Of a stretch of DNA of 64,000 nt, positions 54,788 through 63,138 are shown one piece after another (position 1 is the stretch's first letter; each line of letters starts with the position of its first letter). This DNA is from Zobellia alginiliquefaciens (GTDB lineage: Bacteria > Bacteroidota > Bacteroidia > Flavobacteriales > Flavobacteriaceae). The position numbers were made by a program, and so were the translations under genes. The DNA is taken from NCBI RefSeq assembly GCF_029323795.1, contig NZ_CP119758.1:4092001-4156000 (forward strand). Direction: 5' to 3'. The notes under the pieces were generated by a model. The model made no database searches, was not told the DNA's origin, and saw only the letters and a list, made by a program, of their open reading frames with translations.

Positions 54788-55358
54788 TATAATACTTATA
54801 GACAGTTTTTCTAAATAACTTAGGGAAGTTTTCTGAATCGATTTGTGCTAAATTTAAATACATTAATTGAGCGGGAGCTTCAGAAAGTTTCTCATATCTT
54901 TTTTCGCTCCCCAGTTTTTTGCAATTAAAAAATACTTCATAGAAACTACATGATTTTGGGTTTACGGAAAGGATTACATCCGTAACACCTTTTTTCATAC
55001 CCTCCGCAGAGAGTAGTGAAAGTATATTCAATAGGTCGTGAAATCTGGGGATTTTTCGGCAATCGGCCAACAGGCAAACTTCGGCAACATATTTTTTAGT
55101 ATTCAGTAATTCTAATATTTCCGTGGCATAGATATCCGAACTGGGTAGCTCTTCTTTTTTAGAACTGAATATCGCCGAACAAGTTATGATCGGTTCGATC
55201 TCTTTCTTGCCGTAGGCTCTAATAGCACTAGCTTTTTTTAATCTATTTATATGTGTATAGTCACCATTGTCTATTAGTTTTTTTTGATGGTATGCTTTGT
55301 GAATAAGATTATCGGTAGATTTATATTCATCTTCCGTTAAAACTATTTTAAATTCCAT
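54780..55358 (-). CDS. FeeM-like N-acyl amino acid synthase (GNAT fold)
   Basis: 192 residues. It shows the pattern of FeeM/acyl-homoserine-lactone-synthase-like acyltransferases: RAYGKKEIEPIITCSAIF (a strand-rich substrate part), VAEVCLLADCRKIPRFHDLLNILSLL (the EVCRLAV..-like central strand and helix), GVTDVILSVNPKSCSFYEVFFNCKKLG and a last strand PAQLMYLNL. FeeM uses acyl-ACP to acylate tyrosine or other amino acids (family knowledge). It is the first gene of a two-gene operon with the VAO-type flavoenzyme. No ACP gene is nearby. Confidence 0.65.
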   Translation of the reverse strand: MEFKIVLTEDEYKSTDNLIHKAYHQKKLIDNGDYTHINRLKKASAIRAYGKKEIEPIITCSAIFSSKKEELPSSDIYATEILELLNTKKYVAEVCLLADCRKIPRFHDLLNILSLLSAEGMKKGVTDVILSVNPKSCSFYEVFFNCKKLGSEKRYEKLSEAPAQLMYLNLAQIDSENFPKLFRKTVYKYYNE

Positions 55359-55526
55359 TTACTAGTTATTTTTAAATTAAAAATGTAGCAGAATACGTAT
55401 GTATATGTTAATCTAAATAAAGAAAGGGAATATGAAAAATAATTATATTCATTACACAAGTTGACAGAAAAACTACACAAATAAAACGTATCCTTAACGT
55501 TGTTTTTTCGGCCTTATCTATACCAG

Positions 55527-55567
55527 TAAAAAAAGGAAATAGATGAGCAAAAACTTATCTGTTTCCT
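55527..55567 (-). terminator. Orphan intrinsic terminator or attenuator upstream of the FeeM-like operon
   Basis: AGGAAATAGAT (55534-55544) pairs with ATCTGTTTCCT (55557-55567) with one G-U pair over 12 nt. On the minus strand the stem is followed by a run of seven T. It lies about 170 nt upstream of the FeeM-like start, with no minus-strand gene further upstream. It would terminate a short leader or small RNA begun in 55570-55790. Otherwise the 436-nt gap 55359-55794 shows nothing. Confidence 0.55.
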
Positions 55568-55794
55568 AATTAAACAATCGTGTATTCACAAGAAGTTTCT
55601 CCAGTTAGAATATGTTTAGGACTTTTTAACTCTCCAAATGGACTACCATTTGTTTTATAGGACAATACTTAAAATGGTCTGGATACGGTCATGTCCAATT
55701 TTCGTTCTCAAAAAACTAAACATAATATTTCCTTAACCTCTAACTCTAGTATCTATTCAAATACTTTCATTTTTTTTGTTCAAAATTCTTCAGC

Positions 55795-56364
55795 TTGAAT
55801 ACTGACAACATCAAGGATTTATCAGAAGCACATCTTTTAATTTTGATCGGTAAAGGCAATCAATTGGCTTTTCGTCAGGTATATCACAAATATTGGGAAG
55901 GTCTTTACGCGTATGTTCACAATATACTTAATGACGCGTGGCTAACTGAGGATGTTCTACATGAAGTTTTTACTCAAATCTGGATAAGAAGAGAAAAATT
56001 GGAAATAACCAATTTAAAGGGCTACTTATACAATGGGGTTAGAAATAGAGCTCTTCTAAAAATTAGAGACGACAAATTTTCAGCCTTGGATGAATTTATT
56101 GTGGATAAGCTAAGACTGGAGCCTGAAATAGAACAGGAATTTAATAAGACCGCTACCGTATTAGCTATTGAGACTGCGGCCAAAAAGTTGCCGGCAAGGT
56201 GCAGGGCCATATTTTACATGAGTAAATTTCAAGATTATTCTTCTGCAGAAATAGCCAATCATTTTAATATTTCACAACGAACTGTCGAAAACCAAATCAG
56301 TTTGGCGCTAAAACATTTGCGCAAAGAGCTAGGTACGGCCTTATTCTTGACTTTCCTTTTCTAA
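55795..56364 (+). CDS. ECF-type RNA polymerase sigma factor
   Basis: 189 residues from a TTG start (LNTDNIKDLSEAHLLILIGKG as written in codons; Met on initiation). Region 2 has DAWLTEDVLHEVFTQIWIRREKLEITNLKGYLYNGVRNRALLKIR and region 4 has AARCRAIFYMSKFQDYSSAEIANHFNISQRTVENQISLALKHLR-type sequence. The N-terminal helix extends straight from the TTG; no ATG gives the full region 2. It is first in the second sigma-FecR-SusC-SusD operon. Confidence 0.93.
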   Translation: MNTDNIKDLSEAHLLILIGKGNQLAFRQVYHKYWEGLYAYVHNILNDAWLTEDVLHEVFTQIWIRREKLEITNLKGYLYNGVRNRALLKIRDDKFSALDEFIVDKLRLEPEIEQEFNKTATVLAIETAAKKLPARCRAIFYMSKFQDYSSAEIANHFNISQRTVENQISLALKHLRKELGTALFLTFLF

Positions 56365-56491
56365 AAGAATTCCTGCTTAGGTTAGCAGCTTGTATCTGAA
56401 TTGTTATCTAATCATTAAATAGGTCGTTTTTCGAATTTTGTCGTGTGAAAAGTGGTCAGGTTATGTGTCTTGGTATTCAAAGGCCCATGGC

Positions 56492-57616
56492 ATGACAAAA
56501 GATGAATTCTTTATTTTATTAAATAAGTTTGAAAAAGGAGAATGTTCTTCTAAAGAGGAAAAACTACTGTATGAATTCTGTGAAGATACTCAAGTAAAAA
56601 ATTTTGAGGGTGCCTGGAACCTTTCCGATAAAGAACAGGCACGTATACGGTTATTAAAACGAATAACCGATACCGTCGAACAAAATAAGACGGCCACATC
56701 TAAATTTTCTTTTCAGTTTGTTTGGCGTACGGCCGCAATGGTTGTAGGTATTATAGCAGCGGTTACCATTTACTATCAAAGAACTGTTGTGCAAAATGAC
56801 CGGATGGACAAAAGTGATGTTATCACTTTGCAATTACAAGATGGTTCAACCAAGATTATCAAAGAAGATAGCACCACAAATGTTTATGATAGGGAAGGAA
56901 ATATTGTTGGTCAGCAAAAGGGAAATGAATTGGTATATGAAGAGTCTGAGGCGATTCAGGAATTAATATACAACACCTTATATGTTCCCTACGGTAAAAA
57001 ATTCCAGATTCAATTATCTGATGGAACAATCGCTCATCTTAATGCCGGGTCGTCATTAAAATACCCCGTTCAATTCCTAAAGGGGCAAGACCGAAAAGTT
57101 TATATAACAGGAGAGACTTTCTTTGAAGTTGCCAAAGACTCCGCCCATCCATTTATAGCAAATGCGCGTAATCTGGATGTTCAGGTCTTAGGCACCAAAT
57201 TTAATGTACAAGCCTATCACGAAGACCAAGTTACAGAAGTTGTACTTGTAGAAGGTGCCGTTGGTCTTTATGCGGCAGATAAGAAAACTCCATCGAAGCC
57301 TGTTGTTTTAGAACCGGGATATAAAGGAAGTTTTGATAACCAAAATTCTCAAATTTCTACTACCCCTGTGATAACCTCCATTTATACTTCTTGGATGCAG
57401 GGCGAGTTGGTTTTTAGGGATATGCCTTTTGAAAATATACTGAAAAAACTAGAAAGACACTATAACGTGGTCATCACAAATACAAACGATCAATTGGCAA
57501 AGGAAAAATTCAGTGCCAGATTTGATGCCGTACCCATAAAGAAAGTGTTGGAGACTTTAAAAGAATACCACGGAATTGATTATCAAATTGAAGGGGACCG
57601 AGTACTTATAAACTAA
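56492..57616 (+). CDS. FecR-family anti-sigma factor
   Basis: 374 residues from the ATG at 56492 (MTKDEFFILLNKFEKGECSS); an upstream TTG at 56438 adds 18 residues unlike the family. The N-terminal bundle is followed by one membrane helix (about 75-93, AAMVVGIIAAVTIYYQ). The FecR domain has KKFQIQLSDGTIAHLNAGSSLKYPVQF and ETFFEVAKDSAHPFIANA. The DUF4974 domain is at the C-terminus (FENILKKLERHYNVVI). It regulates the sigma factor encoded 128 nt upstream. Confidence 0.94.
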   Translation: MTKDEFFILLNKFEKGECSSKEEKLLYEFCEDTQVKNFEGAWNLSDKEQARIRLLKRITDTVEQNKTATSKFSFQFVWRTAAMVVGIIAAVTIYYQRTVVQNDRMDKSDVITLQLQDGSTKIIKEDSTTNVYDREGNIVGQQKGNELVYEESEAIQELIYNTLYVPYGKKFQIQLSDGTIAHLNAGSSLKYPVQFLKGQDRKVYITGETFFEVAKDSAHPFIANARNLDVQVLGTKFNVQAYHEDQVTEVVLVEGAVGLYAADKKTPSKPVVLEPGYKGSFDNQNSQISTTPVITSIYTSWMQGELVFRDMPFENILKKLERHYNVVITNTNDQLAKEKFSARFDAVPIKKVLETLKEYHGIDYQIEGDRVLIN

Positions 57617-57667
57617 CTATATGAGAATTAAAAAATAGATGTATGTGAGAAAAAAAGAGTAAAAAAA

Positions 57668-57695
57668 ATCGGAAAATGTTCCCGCATTTCCCGAT
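57668..57695 (+). promoter_or_regulatory. Stem-loop in the fecR-susC leader (copy B)
   Basis: ATCGG-AAAATG, loop TTCCCG, CATTTC-CCGAT forms an 11-bp stem with one mismatch, 50 nt before the susC ATG. It resembles copy A at 22756 in the GGAAA(A/G)TG stem, a 6-nt GC-rich loop and the distance to susC. It could serve as an attenuator or RNA-binding site. Confidence 0.5.
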
Positions 57696-57745
57696 TGTAA
57701 AATCGTGATTACTAAAAATATAACCACTATTAGCAAAACAAAAAT

Positions 57746-60700
57746 ATGAAAAATCTTCTTAAACTAGAAAGAAGGCCCAAAACCTATTTGAAAAATCTAA
57801 AAATGAAACTGAGTTTATTGTTTCTATTGGTCTTTTTTACATTACAAGCGAGCGATTCCTTGGCTCAGAGAACTAAGATTACGCTCAATTTGCAAGATGT
57901 TCCTTTACTGCAATTAATAGATGAAATCGAAAGTCAATCTGAATTTCGTTTTATTTATCGAGTTAAGAATGTCAATTTAGGTAGAAATGTATCTATAAAT
58001 GTGAATGGAAAACCTATTTCTGAAGTGTTGAAATTTGTTTTCAACAACACCAATACGTCCTACACTATTGTAGAGAAAGACAAACAGATTCATTTAACCG
58101 CAAGAAAAATTGGAGATAAAACCCAAAGTAGTTCGGGAACAAGTTCCGTTCAATATGAGGTTCGAGGTTTGGTTTTAGATGAAGCAGAAAACCCTTTGCC
58201 AGGCGCAAGTATTGTTGAAAAAGGAACAACGAACGGAACCACAACAGACTTTGATGGCAATTTTATAATTCAGGTTGCAAATACCAATGCCACGCTAGAG
58301 GTATCTTATTTAGGGTACAAGACCCAAGAAGTTGTTCTTGTCAACAGCTCCGATATTCGAGTTTCACTTAAGCCCAATGCAGGAGAATTAGATGAGGTAG
58401 TTGTTACCGCATTAGGTATGAAGAGAGATAAAAAGGCACTTGGTTATTCAGTGGGCGAAACAGATACGGAAAGGTTGAACCTTGTGCCGCAAGAGAATGC
58501 CCTTGGTGGCCTTTCAGGAAAAGTATCAGGGTTGGATGTGCGTCGTTCCGGTAATGATGTTTTTGCGGAAACGTATGTTACTATTCGTGGTAAAACTTCA
58601 TTGACGGGAAATGATCAGCCTTTGGTTGTTATCGATGGTGCACCCGTGGGTGATGCAAGTGTTATGGGAGATATCAGTTCTATGGACATTGAGACCATAA
58701 GTGTCCTTAAGGGGGCGAGCGCTGCGGCCTTGTATGGGTCTCGTGCAGGAAACGGAGTAATTCTCATTACAACAAAATCAGGTGAAGGTAAAAAGGGAAT
58801 CGGTGTGAGCCTTAACTCTACAATGACCTTGAGTTCCCCCTATAAATATATCGATTTGCAAAACAGGTTTACCAATGGTCAAAAGGGTCAGTTCAATGAA
58901 GCTACATGGCAACATTGGTATGGAGCGGAAGAAGGTACGGCTGCAGTACAATATAATAGTAACGGAGAGGCTGTTCCATTACAGTTTTATGACAATAGTT
59001 TGCAAGATTATTTTCAAACAGGACTCACCACAATTAATGATGCAACAATTTCCGGTTCATATGACAAGGGAAATTTTAGATTGGGTATTTCCCATTTAAA
59101 AGGAGAAGGGATAACTCCCGAAGCTGAGCTGCAAAGAATCGGTATGAATTTGGGTACGACCTATAAGGTTACCGATAATTTTAATGTGTCTGTGAACATC
59201 AATTTATCAAACTCTTATTCGGATAATTACCCTTCTAACCTTATCGGGGGAAATGACGAGTATTTTGATGTTTACAATATTGCTCCTCACATTAACATTA
59301 ATGACTTAAAAGGAGATTTGTGGGTAGAGAATAACGTGCAACAACGAAACGTAACGGAAGGTTATAACAACCCGTGGTGGTTTAGCAGTGAACGTCAGAA
59401 TAGGTTCGACAAGATTCGTGGCTTTGGGAACATCAAATTAGATTGGCAGATAACACCCGAATTTAGCGCTATGGGGCGAGCATCGTATAGCAGTGTAAAC
59501 AACAAAGAAGAAATTCTACGTCCGTGGTCTTATCAAGGTTTTGGTGATACACAGCCTTTTGGTTCATATTACATAAGCACAGGGTTAACACGTGAAGCGA
59601 ATTTTGAAGCTCTTTTCTCCTATACCAAACAATTAGGAGATTTTCATCTTTCTACTTCTGTAGGGGGGAATATTTTAAAGTCTAAAGGAGAAAGCCTTGA
59701 TGCTGGTGGTGATAACTTGGTTTTACCTGGATTGTTCACCTTATCAAATGTAGCCAGAGCTGGTTTATTATACGCTAGTTCCGTTTCGGAAAAAGCAATA
59801 TATAGTGCTTATGGACTACTGTCATTAAGTTACAAGGATATTGCGTTTTTAGATGTAACGGCTCGTAACGATTGGTCCAGTACTTTGCCAAAAGAAAATC
59901 GTTCTTATTTCTATCCTTCTGTTTCAGGAAGTTTTTTGGTTTCAGAGGCGTTAGATATGCCTAGCTGGGTAACTCTTGTAAAACTTAGGTCTGGTTGGGC
60001 AGAAGTAGGTAAAGATACTTCGCCCTATGCTATTCATCCCATACTTTCCCAGGGGTATTGGGGCGATGATTATACGTACTCGCTTCCTAGTAGTATGCCA
60101 AATACCAACTTAAAACCAGAAATAGCTACATCTTATGAATTTGGTACGGACTTAAAGTTTTTTGAAGGTAGGTTGGGCTTTGATGGTACTTACTATAAGA
60201 ATCAAAACAAAAATCAAATTCTTAATGTAGATGCTACGCCACTTTCCGGTTATACCAGTACCACCATTAATGCCGGTAATGTTGAGAATTACGGTGTAGA
60301 ATTGGGTATGCAAATTGTTCCTATTCGCACAAAGGATGTAGAGTGGAATATGGATTTCAATTTCACTACACAAAAGAGCAAATTAGTAGAGTTGGTTGAT
60401 GGTATAGACAGAATATCCTTTGGAGGAGGTACGGACATGGGGTCTTTTACTAGAGTAGGGGGAGAAATAGGTGATTTGTATTCTCCGTACATTCAAAAAG
60501 TAGAAGACGGTCCATACGCGGGGTGGAATCTCTTAGATGCTAATGGTAGATGGGTGGTAGACCGTACAAAAGAGAACCAAATAAAAGTAGGCAACTTCAA
60601 CAACGACTTTACGTTGGGGATGACCACATCGTTCAAGTATAAGAATTTTACGGTTTCTGCAAGTTTTGATTGGCGTCAGGGAGGTGAGTTTTTCTCAGAG

Positions 60701-61309
60701 TCTATGAAACGTATGGCCCGATCCGGTAAAATAGAAGATTGGCAAAATGGCGTAAGTTCTAGCACATTTTCCGGGATATTGGATGCTAATTCTTTTGGAG
60801 GGGACAGAGATGCATTGGCGGAAGAAATTAAGAACAATCCTGTTTACCGAGATAATGATGTTTGGGTTGGTGGTAGAACTCAAGAACTTGGCGGTTTTGA
60901 TTACAATGGTAATTATAACGGTGCATTTTTTCCGGGCGTGATTGATAATGGTGATGGTACGTACACAGAAAATTTTGGTGCAGAAGGTACCCAGATGTTC
61001 GATGCTTATCGTGTGGTTGAATCTAGCGGAAGTTTCTGGCGTACCGGTTATGCATTTATGTACGATGCTTCCTTTGTGAAACTTAGAGATATCACATTTA
61101 CCTATGATTTTCCTAAAAAGGTTGCTCAAATGATATCGGCAAATAATGTTTCACTATCCCTTTATTCCAAAAACATAATGTTATGGACCGCAGCAGGTAT
61201 CGGTATTGATCCTGAGTTAGCTTACGATGGTGGTGATCAAGGGCATGAAAAATGGAATTTAGCCCCGTGGACAGCTCCAATCGGATTTAAACTTAATGTT
61301 GGTTTCTAA
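57746..61309 (+). CDS. SusC/RagA-family TonB-dependent transporter with STN domain
   Basis: 1187 residues. A long leader precedes the signal peptide (KLSLLFLLVFFTL ... SLAQ, ends about 41). An STN domain follows (about 42-128). A CarboxypepD_reg-like domain (about 135-215) has AENPLPGASIVEKGTTNGTTTDFDGNF. Next are the SusC signature GELDEVVVTALGMKRDKKALGYSV, a plug with QPLVVIDGAPVG and GASAAALYGSRAGNGVILITTK, and a barrel ending KLNVGF. The STN domain couples it to the FecR/sigma pair. The ligand is unknown; the phosphatase downstream suggests a phosphorylated compound (inference). Confidence 0.96.
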   Translation: MKNLLKLERRPKTYLKNLKMKLSLLFLLVFFTLQASDSLAQRTKITLNLQDVPLLQLIDEIESQSEFRFIYRVKNVNLGRNVSINVNGKPISEVLKFVFNNTNTSYTIVEKDKQIHLTARKIGDKTQSSSGTSSVQYEVRGLVLDEAENPLPGASIVEKGTTNGTTTDFDGNFIIQVANTNATLEVSYLGYKTQEVVLVNSSDIRVSLKPNAGELDEVVVTALGMKRDKKALGYSVGETDTERLNLVPQENALGGLSGKVSGLDVRRSGNDVFAETYVTIRGKTSLTGNDQPLVVIDGAPVGDASVMGDISSMDIETISVLKGASAAALYGSRAGNGVILITTKSGEGKKGIGVSLNSTMTLSSPYKYIDLQNRFTNGQKGQFNEATWQHWYGAEEGTAAVQYNSNGEAVPLQFYDNSLQDYFQTGLTTINDATISGSYDKGNFRLGISHLKGEGITPEAELQRIGMNLGTTYKVTDNFNVSVNINLSNSYSDNYPSNLIGGNDEYFDVYNIAPHININDLKGDLWVENNVQQRNVTEGYNNPWWFSSERQNRFDKIRGFGNIKLDWQITPEFSAMGRASYSSVNNKEEILRPWSYQGFGDTQPFGSYYISTGLTREANFEALFSYTKQLGDFHLSTSVGGNILKSKGESLDAGGDNLVLPGLFTLSNVARAGLLYASSVSEKAIYSAYGLLSLSYKDIAFLDVTARNDWSSTLPKENRSYFYPSVSGSFLVSEALDMPSWVTLVKLRSGWAEVGKDTSPYAIHPILSQGYWGDDYTYSLPSSMPNTNLKPEIATSYEFGTDLKFFEGRLGFDGTYYKNQNKNQILNVDATPLSGYTSTTINAGNVENYGVELGMQIVPIRTKDVEWNMDFNFTTQKSKLVELVDGIDRISFGGGTDMGSFTRVGGEIGDLYSPYIQKVEDGPYAGWNLLDANGRWVVDRTKENQIKVGNFNNDFTLGMTTSFKYKNFTVSASFDWRQGGEFFSESMKRMARSGKIEDWQNGVSSSTFSGILDANSFGGDRDALAEEIKNNPVYRDNDVWVGGRTQELGGFDYNGNYNGAFFPGVIDNGDGTYTENFGAEGTQMFDAYRVVESSGSFWRTGYAFMYDASFVKLRDITFTYDFPKKVAQMISANNVSLSLYSKNIMLWTAAGIGIDPELAYDGGDQGHEKWNLAPWTAPIGFKLNVGF

Positions 61310-61320
61310 AAAATACAATA

Positions 61321-63045
61321 ATGAAGACTATAAAATATAACATATTAAAACTTGCTTTTTTTGGGCTTATTATCATAAATGGCGCCTGCACAAAGTCATT
61401 GACGGAAATAAATGTTAGCCCTAACAGCTTAGCGGAAACTGAGGTGGATATTAAGTTTGTGCTGACTGGTATTTTAAGTGAAACGGCTCAAATTCAATCT
61501 TCGGTGTGCTACGAATGGGTAGAGGTATCCGCTGCTTCACAGTACCTGCAAAGAGATTTTACCAGTTATGAGGAAAATAATTATCAATGGTCACCTATAG
61601 ATTTTAGTTCTTATTACAAACCACTTAAAAACTCCGATTATATTTACGAGCGTGCCGAGACCGAAAAAGAAGGTGAGGTTAAAAACTATTACCAAGCGGT
61701 ATCGCTTATAATTAAATCCTACGGCTATGAATTCTTAACTTCTGTGTACGGAGATGTGCCGTACAGCGAAGCGTTAAATGCAGAAGAAGGTGGTGCAGCG
61801 TTTCAACCGGCGTATGACAATCAACAGGATATTTACCAAGGCATTTTGGCTGATTTAGAAAAAGCTGTAGAATTACTTCGTACGGCTGGTACAATATCAG
61901 AAGTAGCCGATGCGGATATTGTATATCAAGGAGACAGTCAAAAATGGCGTCAATTCGCTAATTCTTTAAGGCTTAGGATATACATGCGCCTTTCTGAGAA
62001 AACTGAGGTTGATGCTCGCGGCGGTTTTGCCGCAATCATTGATAGTGGAGCACCTATAATTCTTTCAAATGATGCTAACGCCACTATTTCATATGTTGGG
62101 ACTGCTGACGATAATAGTTGGCCTGGCGGACCTCTTAATTATAGTAACAGATCGGAATATTATAGACGTAAACCTTCTTCTACGATTGTAAACGACCTTA
62201 TTGAACTTAATGACCCTAGGTTAACAAAATGGGTAGCGCCGGTAGACGTGCAATTAGTACCGGGTACAGAGAATAAAGTGGAGGAAGAAGACGGTCGTTT
62301 AAAACGTTATGTTGATGTGGATATTGACGCGATTAACTCAGATGGCAATCCTGAGAACGATTTAAACACTTCTCTTTTTGTTGGTCTCCCAATAGCATTG
62401 AACGCACCGAACGATTTTAATTTGGGTGCATCTACCTTAACTGATTTTGGTGATGCAATTGCGGCCTTGGACCCCAATATTTATTTAGCGGCAGCGGCTA
62501 ATCCGCATACCTCTTATCTAACATCAATGTATTCAGAAGACAGCAATGAATTGGTAAAAGCTGTATTCATGCATGCAGCAGAGATAGAGTTTTTGTTAGC
62601 GGAAGCAAGTATTAGAGGTTGGATCGGCGATGATGCCAAGTCTCACTACGAGAAAGGAATAGAGTTATCCTTTGAGCAGTATGAGATACAAGATGGCGAT
62701 GCGGAAGCTGTTTATGATGAGCAGAACAATGAGTTAGTGGCTTTTGACAAGGCTTCTTATTTGGCTAACGCCAATACAATATATGACACGGCAAGCGATC
62801 CATTGGAACCGGTCATACATCAAAAGTGGATTTCACTTTGGTTTACTTATGAAGCTTGGTTCGATTTTAGAAGAACGGGGTATCCTAATTTGGATAAGAA
62901 TATTATATCCGGCACCAAAGGGCAAATTACTCCAGTGCGTTTTATCTATTCAGATCCAAATAATGAAGGTAATATGGTTGATGCCGTTTCTAGATTAAAT
63001 CCGGCGGAGAATGACCAGTGGGCCAAAATGTGGCTGCTACAGTAA
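61321..63045 (+). CDS. SusD-like_2 family outer-membrane nutrient-binding lipoprotein
   Basis: 574 residues. Lipobox NGAC is followed by TKSLTEINVSPNSLAETEVD, the mark of the SusD-like_2 subfamily, then YYQAVSLIIKSYGYEFLTSVYGDVPYSEAL, WRQFANSLRLRIYMRLSE and the C-terminal QKWISLWFTYEAWFDFRRTGYP motif. It differs in subfamily from the RagB-type protein at 17685. It forms the surface lid of the SusC-like transporter encoded 11 nt upstream. Confidence 0.94.
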   Translation: MKTIKYNILKLAFFGLIIINGACTKSLTEINVSPNSLAETEVDIKFVLTGILSETAQIQSSVCYEWVEVSAASQYLQRDFTSYEENNYQWSPIDFSSYYKPLKNSDYIYERAETEKEGEVKNYYQAVSLIIKSYGYEFLTSVYGDVPYSEALNAEEGGAAFQPAYDNQQDIYQGILADLEKAVELLRTAGTISEVADADIVYQGDSQKWRQFANSLRLRIYMRLSEKTEVDARGGFAAIIDSGAPIILSNDANATISYVGTADDNSWPGGPLNYSNRSEYYRRKPSSTIVNDLIELNDPRLTKWVAPVDVQLVPGTENKVEEEDGRLKRYVDVDIDAINSDGNPENDLNTSLFVGLPIALNAPNDFNLGASTLTDFGDAIAALDPNIYLAAAANPHTSYLTSMYSEDSNELVKAVFMHAAEIEFLLAEASIRGWIGDDAKSHYEKGIELSFEQYEIQDGDAEAVYDEQNNELVAFDKASYLANANTIYDTASDPLEPVIHQKWISLWFTYEAWFDFRRTGYPNLDKNIISGTKGQITPVRFIYSDPNNEGNMVDAVSRLNPAENDQWAKMWLLQ

Positions 63046-63075
63046 GGCTTTTATGATAATAAAACGATAAAAGGA

Positions 63076-63104
63076 ATAGGGCGGACCACATAGGGCCGTC
63101 CTAT
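63076..63104 (+). promoter_or_regulatory. GC-rich hairpin between susD-like and phosphatase genes
   Basis: ATAGGGCGGACC (63076-63087) pairs with GGGCCGTCCTAT (63093-63104) over a 5-nt loop, with one G-U pair and one mismatch. It lacks a U-tract. Its position in the 93-nt gap suits an mRNA stabilising or processing element that gives susCD and the phosphatase different levels. Confidence 0.5.
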
Positions 63105-63138
63105 ATTAAAAGTAAACTTGAATCCTAATTATATTTCT

